The translations under genes were made by a program, and so were the position numbers. The notes under the pieces are model-generated. The model was not told where the DNA came from and did not search any database. It saw only the letters and a program-made list of their open reading frames with translations. From positions 62,001 to 126,000 of the forward strand of contig NZ_CP104213.1 in NCBI RefSeq assembly GCF_025244745.1: 64,000 nt of DNA, given 5' to 3'. Positions 48,466 to 56,717 of this stretch are shown here, in pieces. Source of the DNA: Deinococcus rubellus. Its GTDB lineage: Bacteria > Deinococcota > Deinococci > Deinococcales > Deinococcaceae. The stretch's first letter is position 1. Each line of letters begins with the position of its first letter.

Positions 48466-49399
48466 GAGCCTGTTCGGAAAGTCTATTCAGGTGACGAGCG
48501 GGGCCAGTTTTCGCCAGATGATGAGGCAGGCAGCCAACTCGACAAATCCCAGATACAGCGCTTGACGCTTTTCCCAGCGGGTCTGGAGCCGTCTGAACCG
48601 ATTGAACCAAGCGTGCCCAACTTCCACCACCCAACGTCTTGGCGGATGGCGATCTGGGTCTGTTGGCGCAGGAAGCGGTGTTTCCTTTGACGCTTTTTTC
48701 GGAATATGCACGACGAAGCCCGCATCGCAGGCTAAGGTGCGACACGTCGGCGTGTCGTATCCACGGTCAAGAAGGAGATGGCGTTGTTCCTCAATCTGCG
48801 GTTGAGGAACAACGGTGACAACGGCCTCCAGCACGTCTTTGAGTTTCTGACTGTCATGGCGGTTGGCCCCACACAGCACGACCGCTAACGGAATACCTTT
48901 GGCATCCGTCAGGAGAGTGCGTTTACAACCAGCTTTGCCTCGGTCAGTTGGATTGCTCCCCGTGGCTTCCTCGGCACCGGAGGCCCCCTTTTTCCCAACG
49001 GCGCTTTGACAATGCTCCCGTCTGCGGCTTGCCACTCCCAATCGATGCCGAGTTCCTCGCCATATTCCTCGAGGATCACCGCCCACGCCCGTCTGAGACA
49101 GCCATGTTCCACCCAAGCGCTGAAGCGCTCGTGAGCCGTAGAGACCGGAGAGTAGCGCCGTGGGAGTTGACTCCATTGACTGCCGGTGCGGGCGAGCCAA
49201 ATTAAACCATTGAAAATGGAACGGGCGTCCCGTGAGGGACGCCCAGACTTCTTGCGCGGTTTGTCAATGATCAGGAGCGGTTCAAGACGTGTCCAGAGGG
49301 CATCTGGCACTTCCCAGATGGTTTCTTGCTCATCAATCTGCGCTTGGTGAGGCTGTGTCGTCGTCATGCCCTTAGTCTACATACTTTCCGAATAGACTC
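48466..49399 (-). mobile_element. IS5-family element with frameshifted transposase, 934 bp
   Basis: Inverted ends GAGyCTrTTCGGAAAGT and a 3-base target duplication TAA (48463-48465 and 49400-49402). It is unrelated in detail to the 20.3 and 53.1 kb elements. It sits in the tail fibre gene. Confidence 0.88.
48487..49367 (-). CDS. IS5-family transposase, expressed by -1 frameshift
   Basis: OrfA (48909-49367) starts with an N-terminal domain ('[20 protein letters not shown]') and contains the first catalytic Asp ('[12 protein letters not shown]'). OrfB runs on in the -1 frame to 48487 with the second Asp ('[10 protein letters not shown]') and Glu ('[17 protein letters not shown]'). The slip site on the minus strand is GGGAAAA (48990-48996), a canonical heptamer. 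The fused product has about 293 residues, normal for this group. It appears functional. Confidence 0.85.
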
Positions 49400-49621
49400 T
49401 AAGTCAATCTTTGAATCTCCCGTATGCCGAGCTATTGGTCGCCGCTGGCGATTACTTCGAGATCACCGCCCAGAACACCGGAGGCGGGACCGTCACTATG
49501 TCGATTTTGTCGTCAAGCCTCAGCGTCCGAAAAGTCACTTAATCCGATCCAATCAGAACACCGCGTCGGCTCGGTGCAGTGCTTCAGCGCCCGCCACCTG
49601 ACCTAATCCATGCCCACCCAG

Positions 49622-49641
49622 GCCCCCGCACACGCGGGGGC
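49622..49641 (+). terminator. GC-rich hairpin before the lysis genes
   Basis: Perfect 8-bp stem GCCCCCGC/GCGGGGGC with ACAC loop, but no T-run follows. It may be a weak terminator after the tail fibre gene. Confidence 0.45.
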
Positions 49642-49661
49642 TGTTGCTTGCCAGGAGAATC

Positions 49662-50003
49662 ATGAAGTTACCTCCGCTGCTGCTCGGCACCCTATTGCTG
49701 AGTCAGCCGTCACCCAGTCCGCCGTTCCTTTGCCGGGTGCAGGCCGAGGCCGCGCCCACGTATTTGCCCGGTATTTACGACGTGACCATCATCATTCGCC
49801 CCGATCTGCCCTGCCCGCCGGATGGCCGCGCCTTCGTGCGGGTCGAGTCGGGCCGCGTCTACCCCTGGCGCGAGATCTTCCCTGGCGAGCCAGTCACCTA
49901 TCCCGGCGTGCCCTGGTGGTGGCTGGCGAGTTGGCAGGCATTGAGCGGCAAACCCTACCACGTCAAGGTGCGCGGCCTGCAACCACCCTGGAGCCACCCG
50001 TGA
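49662..50003 (+). CDS. Hypothetical exported or membrane-anchored phage protein
   Basis: 113 residues from an ATG with AGGAGA 5 bases upstream. A hydrophobic start ('LPPLLLGTLLLSQ') looks like a signal peptide. The rest is beta-like and Trp/Pro-rich ('PGVPWWWLASWQALSGKPYH'). It opens the lysis block. Function unknown. Confidence 0.55.
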   Translation: MKLPPLLLGTLLLSQPSPSPPFLCRVQAEAAPTYLPGIYDVTIIIRPDLPCPPDGRAFVRVESGRVYPWREIFPGEPVTYPGVPWWWLASWQALSGKPYHVKVRGLQPPWSHP

Positions 50004-50012
50004 GGACTCAAC

Positions 50013-50441
50013 ATGGAACAACACAGCCTGCTGGACGGCGTGGACTGGCGGGCCATCGGGTACGCCCTGGCGCTCGCCACCGCCATGAGCATCCTCACCA
50101 CCTGGCGGGCCAGGAACGCCCAGCGCCTGCTCGGCAAGCCCCTCTCGCCCTGGACCGCCCTGATTCCCGACACCCTGCTCGGCGGCCTGGTCGGCACGAT
50201 GGCTGCCGTGATCGTGCCGCAGTTCTACAAGCCCCTCGGGGGGTTCGTCGGGACCACGCTCCTCTCGGGCGGCTTTGCGGTCCTCGGGCCGAAGATCACC
50301 GACTGGTGGGGAGACAAGGGCATCGGGGTGCTGCTGAGGTACGCGGGCACGATGGCGGGCGGCGTCACCACGGCCCTGGTCCAAAAAAAGGACGGTCAGG
50401 ATGATGGCAAAACCGATGGAAAAGACGACTCCGCGAGTTAG
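50013..50441 (+). CDS. Holin-like membrane protein
   Basis: 142 residues. Hydrophobic spans at 'AIGYALALATAMSILTTW', 'LGGLVGTMAAVIVPQF' and 'GFVGTTLLSGGFAVLG', with a charged Lys/Asp tail ('KKDGQDDGKTDGKDD'), the topology of phage holins. It lies two genes before the endolysin and overlaps the next membrane gene. It would form the lethal membrane lesion that lets the endolysin act. Confidence 0.65.
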   Translation: MEQHSLLDGVDWRAIGYALALATAMSILTTWRARNAQRLLGKPLSPWTALIPDTLLGGLVGTMAAVIVPQFYKPLGGFVGTTLLSGGFAVLGPKITDWWGDKGIGVLLRYAGTMAGGVTTALVQKKDGQDDGKTDGKDDSAS

Positions 50442-50883
50442 CCGTAACCTCACGGCGCTCAGAACCCCCAGCACTGACCTGCACCACCCACCCCTGCGCT
50501 GGTGGCACACCCTGATGCTGGTGTCCGTCCTGGCGCTGGGCGCACTGGCGATTCGTGCGCCTGGCGTGCTGGCCGACATTGGCAGCGTGGTCGTGGCTGA
50601 CTGGCGGGTGTTCATCATGGTGCGCGAGACCGTGGTGATCTTCTCGCTGTACGCCCTGGTGTTCGTGCGCTCGTACACGCCCCTGGTGGGGTTCGGACTG
50701 CTGGCAAGCTGCGTCGGGCTGCTGCTGCGGCTGGGCATCACCCAGGTCACCCACGAGCCGCTCAGCCTGGGCTACCTCGTCATTCTGATCACGCTGTGCG
50801 TCCTGCCAGTGCGCGTGATCGTCCGGCCAAACGACACCGACCGAATCAAGGCGCTTGAGATGAAAGAGAGGGTGGGTGAATGA
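50401..50883 (+). CDS. Second lysis-block membrane protein
   Basis: 160 residues; starts inside the holin gene (41-base overlap) and ends overlapping the endolysin start by 4 bases. Hydrophobic spans at 'TLMLVSVLALGALAI', 'VVIFSLYALVFV', 'LVGFGLLASCVGLLLRL' and 'LGYLVILITLCVLPV'. Possibly an antiholin or second holin. Confidence 0.6.
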   Translation: MMAKPMEKTTPRVSRNLTALRTPSTDLHHPPLRWWHTLMLVSVLALGALAIRAPGVLADIGSVVVADWRVFIMVRETVVIFSLYALVFVRSYTPLVGFGLLASCVGLLLRLGITQVTHEPLSLGYLVILITLCVLPVRVIVRPNDTDRIKALEMKERVGE

Positions 50884-51503
50884 TCACCACCGCCTCGATC
50901 CTCACCCTCGCCCCTGCCCATCCCACTGCCCAGGTGACCGCCGCGAAGCTCCAGAACGCGGCGGTTCTCTTTGGCATCACCGACCCCAGAAGTCAGGCGG
51001 CGCTGCTGGCAAACTGCTTCGTCGAGAGCGGGCTGGTGGCGGTGCGGGAGAACCTCTACTACACGACCCCATCGCGCCTGGCTGCCGTTTACCCGTCCAA
51101 ATTCGCACCGGGGGCTGGCCACGATCCGGCCCAGTACGTCCGCAACCCGCAGGCGCTGGCGAATCTGGTGTACGCCTACCGGCTGGGCAACGGCTCTCCG
51201 GAGAGTGGCGACAGCTGGAACTTTCGGGGTGGCTGCTACCCGCAGCTCACGGGCCGCGCCAACTTCGCGGCAGCTGAGCGCCTGATCGGCCAGCCGCTGA
51301 CCGATCAGCCTGCCCTGATCGACCAGATCGGCATTTCCGCTTTGGTGGCATGTGCCTACTGGAGCCGCATGAGCAGCGCCAACGCCTGCGCCGTGCGGGG
51401 CGACATCGTGGGCACCCGCCGGGCCGTGAACGGCGCGGCCATGCTGGGCCTGAATGACATGCTGGCGGCCTACCGCAAGGTGCTGCCGAAGGTGGCCATA
51501 TGA
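50880..51503 (+). CDS. Endolysin, glycoside hydrolase family 19-like
   Basis: 207 residues, ATGA overlap with the membrane gene. 'NCFVESGLVAVRENLYYTTP' holds the catalytic Glu region, 'AAVYPSKF' follows, and 'SWNFRGGCYPQLTGRANF' is the family signature ('frGRG.iQlTGr.nY'). It cuts peptidoglycan glycan strands at the end of the lytic cycle. No signal peptide, so holin-dependent. Confidence 0.85.
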   Translation: MITTASILTLAPAHPTAQVTAAKLQNAAVLFGITDPRSQAALLANCFVESGLVAVRENLYYTTPSRLAAVYPSKFAPGAGHDPAQYVRNPQALANLVYAYRLGNGSPESGDSWNFRGGCYPQLTGRANFAAAERLIGQPLTDQPALIDQIGISALVACAYWSRMSSANACAVRGDIVGTRRAVNGAAMLGLNDMLAAYRKVLPKVAI

Positions 51504-51817
51504 CCAAGATTGATCCCAGGCGCAGCGTGCCCGCCCGCCGCGACCTGGTGGAAGGCGGGCTGGGCGGCGTGAACGTGCTCAACCCCGGCGAGGTCCGGCC
51601 CCTCTCAGAGTTGGCCGCCGGGCAGCCGCAGCATGTCGGTTACCTGATCAGCTGCCCCGGCTGCGGTGCGGAACTCAGCATTTACACGGCAGGGCCGCGC
51701 CAGTTTCACGGTGAGTCCGGCGACCTCGACGCACGCACGCTCAGTTTCGACGCGCCCATCACGCACGACTGCGGCTGGGCCGGTCACCTGCACCTGGGGA
51801 TCTTCGTGCCCGTTTAA
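51500..51817 (+). CDS. Small phage protein with zinc ribbon (DUF6527-like)
   Basis: 105 residues; ATGA overlap. 'YLISCPGCGAELSIY' and 'THDCGWAGHLHLG' supply Cys and His for one zinc ion, as in the DUF6527 family found next to phage lysis genes. Function unknown. Confidence 0.6.
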   Translation: MTKIDPRRSVPARRDLVEGGLGGVNVLNPGEVRPLSELAAGQPQHVGYLISCPGCGAELSIYTAGPRQFHGESGDLDARTLSFDAPITHDCGWAGHLHLGIFVPV

Positions 51818-51900
51818 TCTGGTCCGCTGCGCTTCACCGCGCTGACAATTCACCTTCTTCCGGCCCTTCTGTTTGGGGGCCGCATTTCTTTGGAGTCCCC

Positions 51901-52425
51901 ATGAACCCGACCGATCAAGTGACCGCCCAGTTGACCCTCACCTCCGCTCCTGCCGCCGACATTCACCAGAGCCTGGGCCTCTTCAGCGCCAGCAACCTGG
52001 ACTTCACGGCCCTGATCGCCAAGGCCAAGCTCTACGCGCTTCAGGGTGTGGCCTACGCCCGCCTCCAGGCCATCGAGATTGCCAACCGCAACCTCGGCAC
52101 GCTGGCCGGGGCCGATCAGCAGAAGATCGCGGTGGACAAGGCGATGGAGTTGTACCAGGTGTTCGAGCTGGCCGTGCCAATTCTGGCGGCCACGACGCTG
52201 GATGACATGCTGGTGCGGCAGGTGTTAACCACCGCCGTCAAGGAGGCGTACAGCCTGGTGTCCAGCACCCTGGATGGTTGGACGAAGCAGGCGACCACGC
52301 CGCCCGCTGCCACGCCTGCGCCTGATCCGCTGCCGAGTGGCCCGGTGGTGCCCAGCGTGCCCGACACCACCTTCGCGCCGCCAGTCACGAATGACAGCAC
52401 GTTGCCCCAGGGAGGCCTGTCGTGA
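51901..52425 (+). CDS. Hypothetical helical phage protein
   Basis: 174 residues. The ATG stands about 10 bases after GGAG. Mostly helix ('LIAKAKLYALQGVAYARLQA', 'VDKAMELYQVFELAVPILAA') with a Pro-rich tail. Its stop overlaps the lipoprotein start. Function unknown. Confidence 0.6.
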   Translation: MNPTDQVTAQLTLTSAPAADIHQSLGLFSASNLDFTALIAKAKLYALQGVAYARLQAIEIANRNLGTLAGADQQKIAVDKAMELYQVFELAVPILAATTLDDMLVRQVLTTAVKEAYSLVSSTLDGWTKQATTPPAATPAPDPLPSGPVVPSVPDTTFAPPVTNDSTLPQGGLS

Positions 52426-52796
52426 AGCGCTGGCTTCTCGCGCTGGGCTGTGCGCTGGGCCTGGCGAGCTGCGCCCCGACCCTCACCCCGACCACGCCGC
52501 CCGCTGTGCTGATCGACTCCAGCGGCGCGGCCTTGAGTCTCGATCAGCAGGGCGCATCGCAGGTCATCAGCTTCAAGGCAGGCAGTGTGGACGCGCTGGC
52601 CACCACGCTGACCCTGACCGGCGACGCCCTGGCCGTGAATGATAAGAGCTGCACGGCCCAGGATCGCCAGATCGTCTGCATGTTGCCGACTATTCCGGCC
52701 ACCCGGACCTACGTGCTGCCCAGCCGGGGTGTCAGTAGGGTCACGGCCAGCTACAGCCGAGCTGATGGAAAGACGTACACGCTGACCGCACCCTGA
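52422..52796 (+). CDS. Lipoprotein of the prophage right end
   Basis: 124 residues from a GTG overlapping the previous stop. Lipobox 'LGLASC' gives a lipid-anchored Cys near residue 16. The mature part is beta-rich with two further Cys ('SCTAQDRQIVCML'), likely a disulfide. Prophage lipoproteins of this kind often block superinfection; here that is inference. Confidence 0.6.
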   Translation: MKRWLLALGCALGLASCAPTLTPTTPPAVLIDSSGAALSLDQQGASQVISFKAGSVDALATTLTLTGDALAVNDKSCTAQDRQIVCMLPTIPATRTYVLPSRGVSRVTASYSRADGKTYTLTAP

Positions 52797-52863
52797 GCCC
52801 ACCTCTTCACCTGTCGGCCCGCCCGTAACATTCGGCGGGTCGATGCTATTTCAAGGAGTCGCC

Positions 52864-53061
52864 ATGAAGAAGAAATACGCGCTGCTGATGCTGACCGGCC
52901 TACTCATCCTCGGGGCCTGCTCGCAACTCCCCGCAGCCCACCCGGTTCCACCGAATGTCACGGGCGGACACCCGCGAAAGCGCCCCTGCTCGGCTCAGGC
53001 CGGTGCGGGGGCGCTTTTTTTACTCCTTCAGCACGTCCACTTGATTTCATCTAGAGGCTAG
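52864..53061 (+). CDS. Short lipoprotein reading frame, probably truncated
   Basis: AAGGAG precedes the ATG by 9 bases. 'LLMLTGLLILGACSQLP' is a clear lipobox. The frame then runs through a strong terminator (52979-53021) and ends at the insertion element, so only the first 35-40 codons are likely meaningful. It may be the stump of a longer gene. Confidence 0.45.
   Translation: MKKKYALLMLTGLLILGACSQLPAAHPVPPNVTGGHPRKRPCSAQAGAGALFLLLQHVHLISSRG
52979..53021 (+). terminator. Strong terminator near the prophage right end
   Basis: AGCGCCCC (52979-52986) pairs with GGGGCGCT (53008-53015), with extra GC pairing inside, and seven T follow. Confidence 0.8.
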
Positions 53062-53966
53062 TGGACTGCCTATCCAAGAACAGGCTTGAGTTTGGTCCGT
53101 AACAGAACGTAGGCGGCGACGAAATGGAAGCCGATCAAGGTCGAGGACAGCCGCTCCAGATCACGCCCCAATCGACGAAACTGCGACAACCACGCCAGCG
53201 AACGTTCCACCACCCAGCGTTTTGGCAGCAGGACAAATCCCCGTGAAGCGTCCGGACGTTTCACGACGATCAACTCCATAGTGCTTTTGCGCGCCGCATT
53301 CTGCGCTTGTTCGCCGGTGTCGCCCTGATCGGCAAACACCACCTCTGGCATCCCACCTGCGAGCTCTTGGGCGCTGTGACACCGCGCCTCTCCTTGCGCC
53401 CGATCCTGTTCGTTGGCCGGGGACGTGGTCAAGGTCAACAGGTGACCCAGCGTATCCACCGCAAGATGGACGTTCGTGCCCTTGCGCTTCTTCGCGCCAC
53501 CGAACCCGGCACGGTGACCACGTTCCGGGGTGCGTCTTGGGCAGAACGGCACCCGTATGGGGCCTGCCCGCTTTGGAGCGTGCGGCTGTCGATGATGATC
53601 GCCGTGGGCTCGCCGGCACGTTGCTGTTGAACGCGACTGAGCATCCGTAAGTCGTGTCCGGCATTCTCAAAGCACCCGGCTTCGAACCACCGCTTCGCCT
53701 GGCGGCGGACCACTTCTGCTGGTGGAAGATCATGCGGCAGAAATGCCCATTGTGCCCCAGTTCGGCTCATCCACAACAACGCATTCAAGACCTCCCGCAG
53801 CGGAAATTTCCGCTGCGGGGCATCCTCTGGGGTCAAAGCCAGGTACGGCAATAAAAAGTGGTATGTCTCGTCATCCACATCACTTGGGTACGCACGGCGA
53901 TCCATCTCTCCAGTTTGCCAGTGGCAAAATCATCCAGCCAAACTTCGATCCCCTCTCACCCAGCCT
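53055..53966 (-). mobile_element. IS5-family (IS427-like) element, copy 2, 912 bp
   Basis: Same ends as copy 1, flanked on both sides by CTAG. It is exactly 38 bases longer than copy 1 (874 bp), and the extra 38 bases lie inside the transposase gene. It stands directly upstream of the lipoprotein gene at 53980 and separates it from any upstream promoter. Confidence 0.88.
53070..53905 (-). pseudogene. IS5-family transposase, copy 2, with a 38-base insert
   Basis: The N-terminal frame (from 53905) carries '[10 protein letters not shown]' and then meets an insert that includes GGGCA...TGCCC arms. The rest, with 'VFADQGDTG' and '[17 protein letters not shown]', continues in another frame to 53070. 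The insert length is not a multiple of three, so no full transposase is made. Position 86, a stop in copy 1, is a Leu codon here. Confidence 0.9.
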
Positions 53967-53979
53967 CTAGAGTAGAGTG

Positions 53980-54489
53980 ATGCGAAATACATTCGGTCTC
54001 GCTCTCCTGACTCTGACGCTCTCAGCGTGTACCACCACCACCTATATTCCTGAGAAGGCTGTCCTCACGGTACCAAGCGATCCACACATTCTCCAGGGTC
54101 AGTGGGCGGGTATCGGTTTTGCGGTGCGCCCTGTTAGGGGGCCGGATGAGGCCATCCAACTGACAGCGAACGCGAGCTACGAGACGCCGACGTCCTACAC
54201 CTTTACTGGGTCGCTGGTCTTTCGCGGTGAAACGTATGCGCTCTCGGGTACGGCGACGGGTGAGTACAACGTCACCTTGAAACCGCAAATGAGTCTGCCC
54301 CCTCCGCCAACCATCGTCTGGGAAGGCAAGCTCCAGCAGAATGGCGTGGATGTAGGAACCATCTCTGGATCGAACAGTAGCTTGAACTTTAGCCGCAATA
54401 CTCAGACCGGTGGGCTCTCTTTAACAGTGTGGGGACCACACACCCCCATTGTGTTTACCTTGGACCGAGTGGCTTCTGCGGTCGAATAG
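53980..54489 (+). CDS. Lipoprotein, probable prophage cargo
   Basis: 169 residues; a GTG directly before the ATG is an alternative start. Lipobox 'LTLTLSACT'. The mature part is beta-rich and reads as a small barrel ('YTFTGSLVFRGETYALSGTA', 'GEYNVTLKPQMSLPPPP'). Only 13 bases separate it from the IS end, so its natural promoter has been displaced. Function unknown. Confidence 0.6.
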   Translation: MRNTFGLALLTLTLSACTTTTYIPEKAVLTVPSDPHILQGQWAGIGFAVRPVRGPDEAIQLTANASYETPTSYTFTGSLVFRGETYALSGTATGEYNVTLKPQMSLPPPPTIVWEGKLQQNGVDVGTISGSNSSLNFSRNTQTGGLSLTVWGPHTPIVFTLDRVASAVE

Positions 54490-54511
54490 TGGGAATAAAG
54501 TCAGGCAAGTT

Positions 54512-54550
54512 GCCCCCGCCCTGGCTGATGCCGGGAGCGGGGGCTTTTTT
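54512..54550 (+). terminator. Terminator at the probable right end of the prophage
   Basis: GCCCCCGC (54512-54519) pairs with GCGGGGGC (54537-54544), then six T. The hairpin is similar in sequence to the one at 56676-56717, including CCCTGGC and GCCGG inside the loop, so the two probably share an origin. Confidence 0.85.
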
Positions 54551-54657
54551 GGTTACAACACTCAGATTGGCGCTACGAAGCTGTGGAGTCTGGCCGCCAT
54601 CGGCACTGGAACGCTCAGCATGGGCACTCTTAGCACTGGCACCAGATCGCACGCCGT

Positions 54658-55395
54658 TTACCAGGGAACCTCACCCGTTTCCAGGTTGTATTCCTCACTG
54701 ATAAATTTCCCCGTCGGCCCGTCGGCACCGATCATGGCGTATTTGGCGATCCGCGTCCCGGCTTCCTGGACTGTTCCCGTGCCACGCTGGTTGTTGAAAT
54801 CGGTGGCGACAAAACCGGGGTCCACCGCGTTGACCTTGAAAGGCAGCCCGCGCAGCTCATAGGCCAGGGCGATGGTGTACATGTTCAGGGCCGATTTGGA
54901 CGGCTGATACACCGCACCCTTATGGTGGTAATACTGATTGGCGGGGTCACTTGCTAGCGTCAGCGAACCCTGACTGGATGAGACATTGACAATGCGCGGT
55001 TCGGGTGAATTTCGCAGCAGATCAATAAACGCCTGGGTCACGCGGATCACGCCGAATAGATTGATGTCAAAGACGTTTTGAAATTGCTCGATGCTGGCCG
55101 TGAGGGCAGCTTGCGGCATCCCGCCGCTGATCCCGGCGTTGTTGATCAGCACGTCCAGGCTCTGAATCTTCTGGCCGAGTGTCGCACGGGCGGCGTTGAC
55201 CGAATCTGAGTTGCCAACGTCGATCTGGATGGCCTCCACCTGGTTCAGCCCTTCGGCCTTGAGTTTCTCCACGGCTTCCTGACCGTTCTCCAGATCGCGG
55301 CTGCCCAGGTAAACGGAATACCCCTGTTGCAGCAGTTGGCGGGCGGTTTCATAGCCGATGCTCTTGTTGGCTCCGGTAATCAAAACTGTTTTCAT
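54658..55395 (-). CDS. Short-chain dehydrogenase/reductase
   Basis: 245 residues from an ATG with GGAGAG 6 bases upstream (an in-frame start 4 codons earlier is less well placed). NADP-binding 'TGANKSIGYETA' at residues 7-18, 'NNAGISGG' near 85, catalytic Ser in 'IVNVSSSQG' and the active-site 'YQPSK' near 167. Substrate unknown. It is divergent from a TetR regulator with which it shares a two-operator promoter region. Confidence 0.9.
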   Translation of the reverse strand: MKTVLITGANKSIGYETARQLLQQGYSVYLGSRDLENGQEAVEKLKAEGLNQVEAIQIDVGNSDSVNAARATLGQKIQSLDVLINNAGISGGMPQAALTASIEQFQNVFDINLFGVIRVTQAFIDLLRNSPEPRIVNVSSSQGSLTLASDPANQYYHHKGAVYQPSKSALNMYTIALAYELRGLPFKVNAVDPGFVATDFNNQRGTGTVQEAGTRIAKYAMIGADGPTGKFISEEYNLETGEVPW

Positions 55396-55460
55396 AGGGC
55401 TCTCCAAGGGGAAAGGGTAGGCGTGGGGTGGCTTGATCGTCGGGCGTCCAATTAGGTATG

Positions 55461-55515
55461 GTGACTAAGTGGAACGTCGTTCCTAAATAATACGGAACAA
55501 CGTTCCGTTTGTCAA
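55461..55515. promoter_or_regulatory. Divergent SDR/TetR promoters with two palindromic operators
   Basis: Minus-strand promoter (SDR): TTGACA (55510-55515), 17-base spacer, TATTAT (55487-55492). Plus-strand promoter (tetR): GTGACT (55461-55466), 17-base spacer, TAAATA (55484-55489). Operator 1 GGAACGTCGTTCC (55471-55483) fills the plus-strand spacer; operator 2 ACGGAACAACGTTCCGT (55492-55508) fills the minus-strand spacer. A bound TetR at either site would block its own promoter. Confidence 0.8.
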
Positions 55516-55540
55516 ACACATCAGAGAGGCCAGGAGAGAC

Positions 55541-56143
55541 GTGACTGAGAGCAGTCAACACCCAGAGAAAACGACCCTACCCAAGCGGGCCGATGCCCGG
55601 CGCAACGAGCAAATGCTGCTTGACGCTGCTGCTGCGCTGTTCGTGACTTCCGGAGTCGAGGTGCCGGTGCGCGAGATTGCGGCCAGGGCAGGCGTCGGCA
55701 CCGGCACGATCTATCGTCATTTCCCGACGCGGGCCGACTTGATCATCGCGGTGTATCGGCATCAGGTGGACGCCTGCGCCGAGGCTGGGCCAGCCCTCAT
55801 GGCGAGCCATATTAGTCCACACGCAGCGCTGGAAGCATGGATCAATCTGTTTGTGGATTTTCTGGTTACCAAACATGGCCTCGCGGCTGCCATGCACGCT
55901 GACCGCACTGGCTTCGATGCGCTCCACGCCTATTTTCTGGCTTGCCTGGTACCAGTCTGTGCGGAGTTGCTGAGCGCGGCTGCCGATGCAGGCGAGATTC
56001 GCGGCGACATTCAGGCGCTGGAGCTAATGCGCGGCGTGGGCAATCTGTGCATCGGCGCAGCCGACGATCCCCACTACGACGCCCGCCGCCTTGTCCACCT
56101 GCTGATCGCTGGCCTGCGCCAGCGGTCAAGTCCACTTGCCTGA
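55541..56143 (+). CDS. TetR-family regulator of the SDR gene
   Basis: 200 residues from a GTG with GGAGAG upstream. N-terminal helix-turn-helix at residues 20-65 ('VREIAARAGVGTGTIYRHFP'), then a helical ligand domain with 'HGLAAAMHADRTGF'. Divergent from the SDR gene; two GGAAC-n3-GTTCC palindromes between them are its likely sites. The inducer is unknown and may be an electrophile. Confidence 0.88.
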   Translation: MTESSQHPEKTTLPKRADARRNEQMLLDAAAALFVTSGVEVPVREIAARAGVGTGTIYRHFPTRADLIIAVYRHQVDACAEAGPALMASHISPHAALEAWINLFVDFLVTKHGLAAAMHADRTGFDALHAYFLACLVPVCAELLSAAADAGEIRGDIQALELMRGVGNLCIGAADDPHYDARRLVHLLIAGLRQRSSPLA

Positions 56144-56224
56144 ATAGAATGCTTCGCTGAGATAAGCGCGTGCTGAACGATGGATTTGGCTTAGTCATTT
56201 GACTTGTTCTGAAAAGTAGAAAAC

Positions 56225-56268
56225 CAGCAAGAGCACGTCCGTGGGATAGGCACGACGTTCTCTTGCTG
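56225..56268 (-). terminator. Long hairpin between convergent genes
   Basis: CAGCAAGAG (56225-56233) pairs with CTCTTGCTG (56260-56268), and ACGT/ACGT pairs inside. On the minus strand it is followed by T-rich sequence (GGTTTTCTACTTTTC), so it probably ends the transcript of the gene at 56276-56674, and may also serve the tetR gene. Confidence 0.6.
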
Positions 56269-56275
56269 ATTACTT

Positions 56276-56674
56276 TTACCGGGCGTCGATCACGAACCCC
56301 AGTCCCGCTTCCGCTGCCGTCGCCAGTCCGAGCGCCACCGCATCCAGCACCCCGAAGAACTCACACTGGTGCGCCCGCTCGACGGTCTGTGTTTCGCTCT
56401 CGGGCATCGGCACGACGATCACGGCTCCGGAGGGCAGCATGCAGTCGGCGGGCATGCCCAGCAGGCGGCACGCGGGCCAGTTGAGGGGCAAGCGCCCCAG
56501 GCCATCTTCATTGATGTAAGCCTCGTGGGTCTGGAAGGCGTGGAAAGCACAGGGCATCCGCTCGGCCCAGCCGCCCACTGAGATCTGAATGAGCTTGAGG
56601 CGCTCGGCGTCACTCGCGGACCAGATCGCACTCGGCAGCAGACAGCAGATAAACGCCACAAGTCCGCAACTCAA
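56276..56674 (-). CDS. Hypothetical exported protein
   Basis: Up to 132 residues. Hydrophobic start ('CGLVAFICCLLPSAIWSAS') fits a signal peptide. The mature part is mixed ('QISVGGWAERMPCAFHAFQT', 'GAVIVVPMPESETQTVERAH') with four Cys. The start is uncertain: a TTG at 56674 or a GTG at 56659, both inside the conserved motif next to the terminator at 56676. No family recognised. Confidence 0.5.
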   Translation of the reverse strand: MSCGLVAFICCLLPSAIWSASDAERLKLIQISVGGWAERMPCAFHAFQTHEAYINEDGLGRLPLNWPACRLLGMPADCMLPSGAVIVVPMPESETQTVERAHQCEFFGVLDAVALGLATAAEAGLGFVIDAR

Positions 56675-56717
56675 ACGCCCCCGCCCTGGCCAAGTGCCGG
56701 CAGCGGGGGCGTTTTTT
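56656..56717 (+). terminator. Terminator with conserved upstream motif (copy 1)
   Basis: CCACAAGTCCGCAAC (56656-56670) is followed by a 9-bp stem CGCCCCCGC/GCGGGGGCG (56676-56684 and 56703-56711) and six T. Past the T-run GTTGCGG can pair with the motif's CCGCAAC, which extends the stem. Confidence 0.8.

Larger units (their letters stand above)
47172..49542 (+). pseudogene. Collagen-like tail fibre, split by an IS5-type element
   Basis: AGGAG precedes the ATG. Parts: an N-terminal domain (residues 1-170), an Ala/Lys/Pro repeat built on 'AAAAKPDAL' (about 173-236), and roughly 27 Gly-X-Y collagen triplets (about 262-343, '[15 protein letters not shown]'). A beta head follows. The element at 48466-49399 interrupts the head. 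Joining 48465 to 49403 restores the frame as '...DLYTGALSQSLNLPYAEL...' to a TAA at 49540-49542. As read, the protein ends a few residues inside the element. The fibre would bind the host surface; the missing end is the likely receptor-binding part. Confidence 0.85.
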
